Source: Treponema sp. (lineage in GTDB: Bacteria; Spirochaetota; Spirochaetia; Treponematales; Breznakiellaceae). From it: a DNA stretch of 38,500 nucleotides. The position numbers were made by a program, and so were the translations under genes. The notes below the pieces were generated by a model. It saw only the letters and a program-made list of their open reading frames with translations. It did not search any database and was not told where the DNA came from. Shown here piece by piece: positions 7,045 to 17,216 of the stretch; position 1 is the stretch's first letter, and the number at the start of each line of letters is the position of its first letter. Location: the NCBI GenBank assembly GCA_031268125.1, contig JAIRXT010000151.1:1-38500 (forward strand), in the 5' to 3' direction.

Positions 7045-9756
7045 ATGTCCGATGCTGAAGATGTTGTGGTAGAACTGCCTGCGCTGCTTAAAAATATGCA
7101 GGAAATGCTGAACGAGGAAAAATGGACCAGGGCAACGTTAAGCAACTATTCCGCCGCCCAGTTCAAGGAATTGGACGCGGTCTTAAAGGAATGCCAGGAA
7201 GCTCATCTGTATGAAGAACTAAAGACCCTGTGCGACGAACACCTTGTTCATACCAAAAACAGTATTATTGCGCTGTATATTTCCGGGATGATCGCCCTTT
7301 CCCGGCAGATTATCGACGACTCCGCAATTGTCAACCTGGTAAATATTTTTGTTGATAACCACAAGTGGGCCATTGTCAAATACCTGTGTGAAGGCATTCT
7401 GGACTACGGGGAATCAAAATTCGCCCTTCGTACTCTGGGGGACTGCTACCGGAGCGAGAACAACGAAGAAGACATTTACGGTATCTGGGAACGGCTGGTT
7501 AAGATTGACATTGAAGAAGCGGAACTGGCTAAGTCCCTGGCGGAACATTACGAAAAGCAGGGGGATGCCGCTGCGGCTGTTGATTATTACAAAAAGGCCC
7601 TCCACCGCTACATCAACAAGGGGTCCTACAAGGAAGTCAAGGATATATGGGAAAGGCTCCTGAACTATGTCCCGGAAGATCTGGACTTCTTTCTTAACGT
7701 ACAAAAGAAAATCGCCAAAAACATTGACAAGGAAAAGGCCGGCGTTCTTTTGAAAGACGTGTACGAGATCTGTAAAAAGCGGGACGACATAAGCAACTGT
7801 ATAATGATACTGAAGATTGTTTTGGACTACGATGACCGGGACAACCAGGCCCGCAGGGAAATTACCGAGTGTTACCGTAAAAACTACACCGGCCATAGCC
7901 AGCTGGAAGATTATATCCGGGTTTCCAGCCTTGCCCAGGGCCCCCGTAACGTGCGGGAAGCGATCATCGATTTTGAAAAACACATCGCCTTTGACCGGGG
8001 GAATTTTGTTTATCACCGGACCTGGGGGGTAGGCCGGATTGACAAGGTTCAGGGGGATGACATCGTTATTGATTTCGCAAAAAAACGCGGCCATTCCATG
8101 TCCCTTAAAATGGCGGTAAACGCCCTTCAAACCCTGTCAAAAAACCATATCTGGGTTCTCAAAGCGGTCTGGAAAAAGGAAAAACTCCACGAAAAGGTAA
8201 AAAACGACTATCAGTGGGCCCTGAAAACCGTGATTCGCAGTTTTGACAATTCCTGCGACATCAAACGGATCAAGGCGGAGCTGGTACCCCAGGTTCTCAG
8301 TCCCGGCGAATGGACCGGATGGAGTACCAAAGCCCGGGAGATTCTGAAATCGGACCCGAATTTCGGGGTAAGCCCGGAAAACATAGACCTGTTTACCGTC
8401 AGGGACCGGCCCATCAGCCTGGAAGAAAAACTCTACAACGAGTTCAAGGCTGAAAAAAGTTTCTTTGACCGGGCGGCTACAATCCGGGAATTTGTATCCC
8501 ACAAGGACATTGAACTTGATTCGGAGTATTTTACCGAAATGTTCGGCTATTTTACCGGGTATCTAAAATCCTACAGCCAGGTAACCGAACAAGTGGCGGC
8601 TTCTTACCTCCTGGTAAAAGACATGGCGGGCAAGTACCCCCACCTGGGGACCGGTTTTTCCCTGAACTTCAACGAAATTTTCAACGCCATTGAAGACGTA
8701 CCCTCTCTGTTTCTCAGCCTTAAGGACACCAAACTCAGGGAGACATTCCTCAGCCACGTCAAACTTTTTATTCCCAATTGGGCGGACGTGTATATCAACC
8801 TTTTCCCCTACGTTCTTTCCGCGGGTATTATCCAGCATTTGAAATCCGGCGGTTACGGGGACAAACTTACCGCCATGACCGCCGCCAGTTTTGAAAATTT
8901 CCGGGATTACCGGGAAGCGGCAGTCTGGCTTTTCAAAAATTGCAGCGGCGAAGAGTGGTACCAAAAGGCAAATATCCCCTACGAAAAACAGCTTATTATC
9001 CTTATCCACATACTGGATATAAGTTACCGGGAAATCGAAAACCACCGGGAAACTACCGAAAACCGCAAGATAAACAAACAGGTTTACAATATTCTTTTTG
9101 CCGACGGGACTCTGGACCGGTTTTTTGACGCGGCGGACGGTTATACCATTCTGCGGATCTACACTTTTATCAACGATGTAAAGGACCTTGACCCCGCGGA
9201 AAAAATCAGGCTGCGAAGCAGGATCCTTGAAAAGTTTCCGGACTTTAAATTCCTTGGGGAAGAGGAAAAGAAGGTTACCGTTCTTGGACTTATCGTTACT
9301 ATGGCGAAATACCAGGAAAAGCAAAGGCAGATGGCAAAGATTATCTCGGTGGATGTTCCGGCCAATTCCAAGGAAATTGAGTTCGCCAAGTCTCTGGGGG
9401 ATTTGCGGGAGAACGCCGAGTACAAGGCTGCCCTTGAAAAACAGGCCATCTTAAACGCCACCCTGGCGAAGCTAAACGATGAGATTGAACGGGCCCAGCT
9501 TTTCGATCCTTCCACGGTAAACACCTCCAAGGCCGGGTTCGGTACTACGGTTACCATAAAAAACAATACCAGCGGCCAGGAAGAGAGCTACACGCTGCTG
9601 GGACCCTGGGAGTCCGACCCGGATCACAATATCATTTCTTACCTGTCCCCCTTCGGCGGGACCCTGCTCAACAAGGTGGTGGGAGAACAGTTTGAATTCT
9701 CCGCAAACAATGAAAAAATCTCTTATGTGGTGGAAAAAATAAGCGCCGCCGTTTAG
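7045..9756 (+). CDS. greA: giant transcription elongation factor GreA with a long N-terminal extension
   Basis: The last ~140 residues are GreA-like: a coiled-coil with the SLGDLRENAEYKAALEKQ tip motif (acidic residues equivalent to those that help RNA polymerase cleave backtracked transcript), then a C-terminal FKBP-like domain (GTTVTIKNN... WESDPDHNIISYLSPFGGTLL). The preceding ~760 residues are mainly helical, TPR-like repeats, with a small barrel-like segment near residues 323-370 (VYHRTWGVGRIDKVQGDDIVIDF). Bacterial GreA is normally about 158 residues. Spirochaete GreA proteins of about 900 residues are known to me from Borrelia and Treponema, so this is a lineage trait rather than a chance fusion. 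ATG 7045 is preferred over TTG 7039 because GAGGAG at 7032-7037 is 7 bases before it. The role of the extension is unknown. Confidence 0.9.
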   Translation: MSDAEDVVVELPALLKNMQEMLNEEKWTRATLSNYSAAQFKELDAVLKECQEAHLYEELKTLCDEHLVHTKNSIIALYISGMIALSRQIIDDSAIVNLVNIFVDNHKWAIVKYLCEGILDYGESKFALRTLGDCYRSENNEEDIYGIWERLVKIDIEEAELAKSLAEHYEKQGDAAAAVDYYKKALHRYINKGSYKEVKDIWERLLNYVPEDLDFFLNVQKKIAKNIDKEKAGVLLKDVYEICKKRDDISNCIMILKIVLDYDDRDNQARREITECYRKNYTGHSQLEDYIRVSSLAQGPRNVREAIIDFEKHIAFDRGNFVYHRTWGVGRIDKVQGDDIVIDFAKKRGHSMSLKMAVNALQTLSKNHIWVLKAVWKKEKLHEKVKNDYQWALKTVIRSFDNSCDIKRIKAELVPQVLSPGEWTGWSTKAREILKSDPNFGVSPENIDLFTVRDRPISLEEKLYNEFKAEKSFFDRAATIREFVSHKDIELDSEYFTEMFGYFTGYLKSYSQVTEQVAASYLLVKDMAGKYPHLGTGFSLNFNEIFNAIEDVPSLFLSLKDTKLRETFLSHVKLFIPNWADVYINLFPYVLSAGIIQHLKSGGYGDKLTAMTAASFENFRDYREAAVWLFKNCSGEEWYQKANIPYEKQLIILIHILDISYREIENHRETTENRKINKQVYNILFADGTLDRFFDAADGYTILRIYTFINDVKDLDPAEKIRLRSRILEKFPDFKFLGEEEKKVTVLGLIVTMAKYQEKQRQMAKIISVDVPANSKEIEFAKSLGDLRENAEYKAALEKQAILNATLAKLNDEIERAQLFDPSTVNTSKAGFGTTVTIKNNTSGQEESYTLLGPWESDPDHNIISYLSPFGGTLLNKVVGEQFEFSANNEKISYVVEKISAAV

Positions 9757-9794
9757 AATTTGTCATAACACTGGGTAGTACAGGATATGTAAGA

Positions 9795-12008
9795 ATGTGG
9801 ATAAAATGGCCAAAAACAACGGTTCTGTTGTTTCTTATACTCGCCGGGGGGAACGTTTTTGGGCAGCAGCGTCCCCCCATCGATCTGGTACTGCTTCTGG
9901 ATACGTCTTCTGGTATGAGCGGTTACTACAGCCAAGTTAACCACTACCTTACCGGTTCATTTTTAAGCGATAATTTGCAGTTGGGTGATACTTTTCATCT
10001 TATCGCCTTTTCGGACAAACCCCGGATGGAGATTGCCCGCCGTGTTGAAAGTCAGGGGGACCTGGAGACCATCATCGGCCGTATGCTGCTGATGTACCCG
10101 CTGGAACCTCAGGCGGATATTCCCGCCGCCCTTTCTTTTGCGAAAACCTACACGGAAAATTTGAACCCTTCCCGGCAGCGGAAAATCGTTGTCCTGAGCC
10201 TTGGAGGGGGGACCGAGTCCTTCCCGCGTCTACTGGAAGAATCCCGGTTGCGAATGGGCGGCATTGGTCTTGAGCATATAAACCCTGCGGAACTTCCCCC
10301 TGCCCGTCCTGCCGCCCCTATAACAAGCCCCAGAACAGAGCCCCAGCCGGTGCCTCCAATTCCCCGGACGGAACCTCAACCGGCGTCTCCAGCCCCCAGG
10401 CAGGAGCCCCAGCCGGCGTCTCCTCCAGTCCCTAGGCAGGAACCTCAGCCGGCATCGCCAAGCCCCCGGACGGAACCCCAGCCGGCGTCCCCGCCACCAG
10501 CCTCCAGAACAGAGCCTCAGCCGGTATCCCCTCCAGTCGTCCCTAGGCAGGAACCCCAACCGGTGCCTCCAACTCCCAGGACGGAACTTCTGCCGACGTT
10601 TCCACCATCAGGCCCCAGGCCAATTCCCCGGCCGGTGTCTCCAGCCCCCACGGAACCTCAGCCGGCATCGCCAAGCCCCCAGCCGGCGTCCCCGCCGCCA
10701 GCCCCCAGGACAGAGCCTCAGCCGGTATCCCCTCCAGTCGTCCCTAGGCAGGAACCTCAGCCGGCATCGCCAAGCCCCAGGACGGAACCCCAGCCGGCGT
10801 CCCCGCCGCCAAGCCCCGGAACAGAGCCCCAGCCGGTATCCCCTCCAGTCCCTAGGCAGGAGCCTCAGCAGGTGCCTCCAGCTCCCAGGGCGGAACTTCT
10901 GCCGGCGTTTCCACCATCAGGTCCCCGGCCGATACCCCGGCCGGTGTCCCCAGTCCCCACAGAGCCTCAGCGGGCATCGCCAAGCCCCGGAACGGAGCCC
11001 CAGCCGGTGCCTCCAGCCCCCACGGAACCTCAGCCATCAGCTTTACCGCCAAACCCCGGAACAGCGCCTTCGGCCCCAGCAGCAAGCCCCAGGACGGAGC
11101 CTCAGCCGGTGCCTCCCAGACCGGAGCCGGAATTACTCCCAATCCCCGAACCGGCCTCAAATCCTGAATTCGAGTCTCCGCCGCCCGGACCGGAACCGTC
11201 GGCGGTTTCCGAATCCCCTCAGGCCTCTGAACCTGAGCCGCCGCGGGAATCCGTGACGGTTCCGCCCTCCCCCGTAACTCCGCGAACCGTTCCCCAAAGG
11301 GCCGGAAGACTTATACATGCGGACGGAGACAGGATAATTATTTTTATCTGTTTGGGACTCCTGGGTTTTGTGCTACTGGGCCTGGCGGCGTTCTTTGTAG
11401 TCCGCCGTCTCCACAAATCCCCCAACAGGGCGGTAGCCAAGGCGGCGCAAAACCACTCCGCCGGTTCTCCGGGTAAAACCCCTCAGAAGAATCCTCGAAT
11501 TCAGGCAAAAAAACCTCCCCGGAACACTGTTCCCGTTACCGCGGAACAGCCGCCCCCACGGACAGAGGAACCCTACCGGCCGCCCCGCAGGGAAAATCCC
11601 TATACGGACAAACCCGTTCAAAAACTCGAATACGGTTCACCTTTCATGATCAAGCTCTTCGTGGCGGATCAGAACACCCTTATCGGCAAACGGAATACCC
11701 ACCTGGTAAAGCCCGGTTTTACCTATACGGTGGGGGGCGGCAAATCGGATTTCCTCATCTTCCTGGTTCCCGTCCCCCCAAATCTGGGAGAACTGAAATA
11801 CGAAACATCGGGCTGTACGTTTTATCCCCGCAAGCCGGTCTACTTTCCCGATACCGGCAGCAACCCCGTGCATGACTGTATCGGGAAGACCATCAGGATT
11901 ATGTCGGACAAGGGTTATGAGCTTTTCATACGGCTGGAACTGCACGAGGATCCCCTGGTGGAACTGAACCAGCTTATGCTGTCTATCAATATTCCAAATT
12001 TATCCTAA
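9795..12008 (+). CDS. membrane-anchored von Willebrand factor A protein with a Pro-rich repeat tract
   Basis: The 737-residue protein starts with a signal peptide (residues 1-24, cleavage near VFGQQ). A VWA domain follows at about 28-165, with the metal-site segment LLDTSSGMS, a variant of the usual DxSxS. Residues ~168-500 are low-complexity Pro/Glu/Gln/Ser repeats built from units like PRTEPQPASP and PRQEPQPVSPPV. A transmembrane helix lies at about 512-535 (IIIFICLGLLGFVLLGLAAFFVV), followed by a basic linker and a C-terminal domain of about 140 residues (from YGSPFMIKLFVADQN) that I do not recognise. The predicted layout puts VWA and stalk in the periplasm and the last domain in the cytoplasm. 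It follows greA by 38 bp on the same strand. It could be a periplasm-spanning adhesion or cell-wall scaffold, but no function can be assigned. Confidence 0.82.
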   Translation: MWIKWPKTTVLLFLILAGGNVFGQQRPPIDLVLLLDTSSGMSGYYSQVNHYLTGSFLSDNLQLGDTFHLIAFSDKPRMEIARRVESQGDLETIIGRMLLMYPLEPQADIPAALSFAKTYTENLNPSRQRKIVVLSLGGGTESFPRLLEESRLRMGGIGLEHINPAELPPARPAAPITSPRTEPQPVPPIPRTEPQPASPAPRQEPQPASPPVPRQEPQPASPSPRTEPQPASPPPASRTEPQPVSPPVVPRQEPQPVPPTPRTELLPTFPPSGPRPIPRPVSPAPTEPQPASPSPQPASPPPAPRTEPQPVSPPVVPRQEPQPASPSPRTEPQPASPPPSPGTEPQPVSPPVPRQEPQQVPPAPRAELLPAFPPSGPRPIPRPVSPVPTEPQRASPSPGTEPQPVPPAPTEPQPSALPPNPGTAPSAPAASPRTEPQPVPPRPEPELLPIPEPASNPEFESPPPGPEPSAVSESPQASEPEPPRESVTVPPSPVTPRTVPQRAGRLIHADGDRIIIFICLGLLGFVLLGLAAFFVVRRLHKSPNRAVAKAAQNHSAGSPGKTPQKNPRIQAKKPPRNTVPVTAEQPPPRTEEPYRPPRRENPYTDKPVQKLEYGSPFMIKLFVADQNTLIGKRNTHLVKPGFTYTVGGGKSDFLIFLVPVPPNLGELKYETSGCTFYPRKPVYFPDTGSNPVHDCIGKTIRIMSDKGYELFIRLELHEDPLVELNQLMLSINIPNLS
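10310..11290 (+). repeat. in-frame Pro/Glu/Gln-rich repeat region
   Basis: Degenerate repeats of about 30-45 bases encode Pro-Arg-Thr/Gln-Glu-Pro-Gln-Pro units. One 45-base block is identical at 10511-10555 and 10712-10756, an offset of 201 bases or 67 codons. A shorter relative lies near 10830. The phase is kept throughout, so copy-number changes would preserve the reading frame. Confidence 0.85.
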
Positions 12009-12040
12009 GGAAGCGCCGGTTTATCCGCAGCCCCCCTAAC

Positions 12041-12205
12041 CTAAACTTGACCCACAATTAAGCCCGGTTCTTTGCCGTTACGGCGAAGAACCGGGTGGTC
12101 AAATATCAAACGTAACACTTTGTAGATATCTCTTCCCTACGATAAAGCTAAATTTGACCCGTATCGTGTACCCGGCCCCGGCGGAACATTGTGGATCAAG
12201 TTTAG
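12041..12205. repeat. small element with 18-bp terminal inverted repeats
   Basis: CTAAACTTGACCCACAAT at 12041-12058 matches the reverse complement of 12188-12205 at 17 of 18 positions. A third, degenerate copy of the first 13 bases (CTAAATTTGACCC) is at 12149-12161 in direct orientation. The 165-bp interval lies between convergent genes, has no coding frame and holds the hairpin at 12063-12095. The arrangement resembles a MITE or a decayed insertion-sequence end pair. No target-site duplication is clear. Confidence 0.55.
12063..12095. terminator. hairpin between convergent genes, possible terminator
   Basis: A 15-bp stem with one T-G pair (CCCGGTTCTTTGCCG at 12063-12077, complement at 12081-12095) closes a 3-base TTA loop. 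Both flanking genes point toward it. No T run follows on either strand, so it may work as a roadblock or processing site, or be part of the surrounding element. Confidence 0.5.
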
Positions 12206-12208
12206 CCC

Positions 12209-14786
<2,578 letters not shown>

Positions 14787-14931
14787 TCAAAATTTCATGC
14801 CAAGATAGAAGCTTGGGCGGGGAACTATTCAAGCGATTGATTGACAATTTTGGGAGTGTGCCAGGGGCGACCAGTTCCCCTTGGAGAGAGGGGGCCTCCC
14901 TTTAATAAATTTCTGCTTGGCCATGCCCCGG

Positions 14932-16392
14932 CTAAAACGTATACTTCAACCGGGCTTGGATAAAACCGTTGTCCCGGTATTGGCCGAACTGCCCGCCCCG
15001 GTCCCCGGCAAAGAATCCGCCAGCCAGTCCCACCGTTACATCGTCCTCTGTCCAGCTTAACACCGGCATGATCAGGCAGTCCCTGTCTTCAACACCCCAT
15101 ATTGCCGCGGCGCTCACCTCAAGCCGGTCCATCAGGAATCTCTTCAGCAGCTTCACCGTTATCCGGGTGGAACTGGGATCGGATCCTGCCTCAATGTCCG
15201 GCAGGGGGTTCTTCCCTATCTCACCGTGCCGCAGGGTTATGGTTTCGGCGGCCTGAAGATTCAGGTTAACACCCCATACAAGATCCCGGTCAAAGCCAAG
15301 GGACCACAGGATGCGGGGATTGTACACTGCGCCGTCATTACCGGCCAAATCCCCGGTAAGATTTGCCGCCAGTTCTGCCCGCACGTTAAAACCGGCCACG
15401 ACCTGCGCGTAATCAAACCCGATCTGGTGATAGGGATTGTAGGCAATCTTCGGCGGGACCAGAAGCCCCAGGGCGGCGTCAACGTCAGCCTGGGATGCGG
15501 CAGCGGCAAGTATCGGGGCCGCCTCCGCAATACTTGCCAAAGTCCCTGCCGTAGAGACCGCCGGGGTAGTCAGGCGGCCGTAGTAATACTGCGCTCCCAG
15601 ATCCGCGCCGCCGATGCTGGTAGTAAAGCGCAGCCCCCCCTGGGCGTAGGCAAGGGTCGATGTATCGGGATAAGCAATAAGGCCGGGCAGTCTCTGCGAA
15701 AGGACTGCGGCGGCGTACTGCCGTTGGGACGGATTGGTCAGGCCCACGATCCGCCCTGCAAGCTGCCCCGGCAAAGCCGTTGTTTGAGCCGGGGCCCAGC
15801 GTCCGGCCGCGGCAAAGCGGGCGGGTTCAAAATTGGGAACAAAAACTCCTTCCAGTTTAGAGAAGGACCCGAAATTCCAGGCAAGGCGGACCAGGGGGCG
15901 GGCAATTTTCTGCGCCATGCCGTCGCTTAAGCCGTCAACCAGCAGGCTCAGGTCCGAAAAATCAAGGGGATTGATCACGTCCAGCGGTCCCATGCTGTCG
16001 GCCTTTCCCCAGGCCAGTTTTCGCAGCCCTCCCTCAACGTCGAAGTCCCCAAGGTAAAGGTGAAGGTACGCCTCGTCTATCGTTACCGGCGATCTATCGG
16101 GGCTGATATTCAAATTGATAACTCCCATAGCGCGGACATTCTCCGCGCTCAAGTTAAGTTTGCCGGAAAATACATTTCCAAGCTGCACGGAATCCGCTCC
16201 ATTCCCAAAATCGTCAATAAAACCCTTTAGTACCGCCCCCGCCTCTCCCTGTAGTAAAACAAAGGGAACAAAAGAAGAGCCGGGATGTTCGGTTTCCTCA
16301 TCACCAAAGCCGAAGTCCTGCGCGCCAAGCAGCGATACCGGCAGCAGAAAACAAATCAGGGCAAAACGCTTCATCACAATCAACCGATTCAC
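14932..16392 (-). CDS. outer-membrane beta-barrel protein of the RND/LolA-like operon
   Basis: The 486-residue protein has a signal peptide (MKRFALICFLLPVSLLGAQ after six leader residues), many alternating amphipathic strands (for example VRMAL-type stretches such as FNVRAELAANLTG) and a C-terminal phenylalanine (QARLKYTF), as in outer-membrane barrels inserted by BamA. The GTG start at 16392 overlaps the LolA-like gene by 4 bp and has GGGAGG just upstream. An ATG at 16374 is a weaker alternative. It is the last gene of a three-gene operon with an RND/MMPL transporter and a LolA-like carrier, so it is likely the outer-membrane exit or acceptor of that export path. The substrate is unknown. 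I do not recognise a closer family with certainty; a DUF1302-like protein is possible. Confidence 0.75.
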   Translation of the reverse strand: MNRLIVMKRFALICFLLPVSLLGAQDFGFGDEETEHPGSSFVPFVLLQGEAGAVLKGFIDDFGNGADSVQLGNVFSGKLNLSAENVRAMGVINLNISPDRSPVTIDEAYLHLYLGDFDVEGGLRKLAWGKADSMGPLDVINPLDFSDLSLLVDGLSDGMAQKIARPLVRLAWNFGSFSKLEGVFVPNFEPARFAAAGRWAPAQTTALPGQLAGRIVGLTNPSQRQYAAAVLSQRLPGLIAYPDTSTLAYAQGGLRFTTSIGGADLGAQYYYGRLTTPAVSTAGTLASIAEAAPILAAAASQADVDAALGLLVPPKIAYNPYHQIGFDYAQVVAGFNVRAELAANLTGDLAGNDGAVYNPRILWSLGFDRDLVWGVNLNLQAAETITLRHGEIGKNPLPDIEAGSDPSSTRITVKLLKRFLMDRLEVSAAAIWGVEDRDCLIMPVLSWTEDDVTVGLAGGFFAGDRGGQFGQYRDNGFIQARLKYTF

Positions 16393-17195
16393 CGCGCCCT
16401 CCCGGTCTCAAGATAGGCTGTCGTAAATACCCCATCCGGTATCGAATCGCCGTACTTAATAATGTCCGTATAAATGGTGGTGTACGTTCCGGCCGCCAGG
16501 GTGCTTACCTTTATTTCCGCCGGCGTAAGATAGCCCTGCACGTCATGGAAACCGGAGGATTCCATTGTCTTAACCAGAGTCCCCCGGCGGTCGTACATTT
16601 CGATCTTGTAGTTTACCAATGCCGCCTTGTCGATCCACAGGATCATCTTCCCGTACTGGTAGGACGAATCTTTCGGGATCGATTGGATGACATAACAGGG
16701 AGCGCCGCCGTACTGTTCTTCCCGCAGCAGCGTATGGGTGTCCTCGCCGGGCTTTCTGCTCTGGGCGCTCAGGTCGTCGTAAGACATATCGGTACCCATA
16801 AAGCCGCTGCTCCCTTCGGAAGCGGCAATGCGCCGGACTTTTCCCAAACCGGGCAGATAGATCCACTGGTCCTTATTACCGGCGGCCTTTTCCAGGGTAA
16901 GAAACCGGGTCCCCTTCACCGACGCGGGCTGCTGGAACACGATCATCAGGCGGTCGTTTCCCTGCGCGTCGTCTTTAGAATACTGGTCGATAACCCGCTC
17001 GGAGACGGATCCGTTTTTGGAGGTAATCACCATGCGGGAACGGGAAGATACGGTTGCCGCGTCAATCCTATCGCGGGAAGCCTGGACAATGGAAGCGGCA
17101 TCCTGAGCCGAAGCGCTCTGGGCGGATAGACTCTGGACGCATACCAAGGCGGCGCAGAACACCGCCGGTAAAACAAGCATTGTAAATCGTTTCAT
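16389..17195 (-). CDS. LolA-like outer-membrane lipoprotein-sorting protein
   Basis: The product of about 268 residues has a signal peptide (MKRFTMLVLPAVFCAALVCVQSLSAQ) and a LolA/LolB-like half-barrel body: RMVITSKNGSVSERVIDQYSK, RLMIVFQQPASVKGTRFLTLEK, QWIYLPGLGKVRRI, FMGTDMSYDDL. These motifs mark the family found beside MMPL/RND exporters, thought to carry a lipidic cargo through the periplasm. ATG 17195 with AAGGAG 7 bases upstream is preferred over the TTG at 17210. It is 21 bp after the RND gene and overlaps the barrel gene by 4 bp. The cargo is not shown by the sequence. Confidence 0.85.
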   Translation of the reverse strand: MKRFTMLVLPAVFCAALVCVQSLSAQSASAQDAASIVQASRDRIDAATVSSRSRMVITSKNGSVSERVIDQYSKDDAQGNDRLMIVFQQPASVKGTRFLTLEKAAGNKDQWIYLPGLGKVRRIAASEGSSGFMGTDMSYDDLSAQSRKPGEDTHTLLREEQYGGAPCYVIQSIPKDSSYQYGKMILWIDKAALVNYKIEMYDRRGTLVKTMESSGFHDVQGYLTPAEIKVSTLAAGTYTTIYTDIIKYGDSIPDGVFTTAYLETGRAR

Positions 17196-17216
17196 TTGTT
17201 TCTCCTTCAAAAAACC

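Noticed and set aside
10310-11290. CRISPR-like repeat array
   Set aside because: Repeats are degenerate, in frame and encode Pro-rich units inside an open gene; there are no regular spacers.
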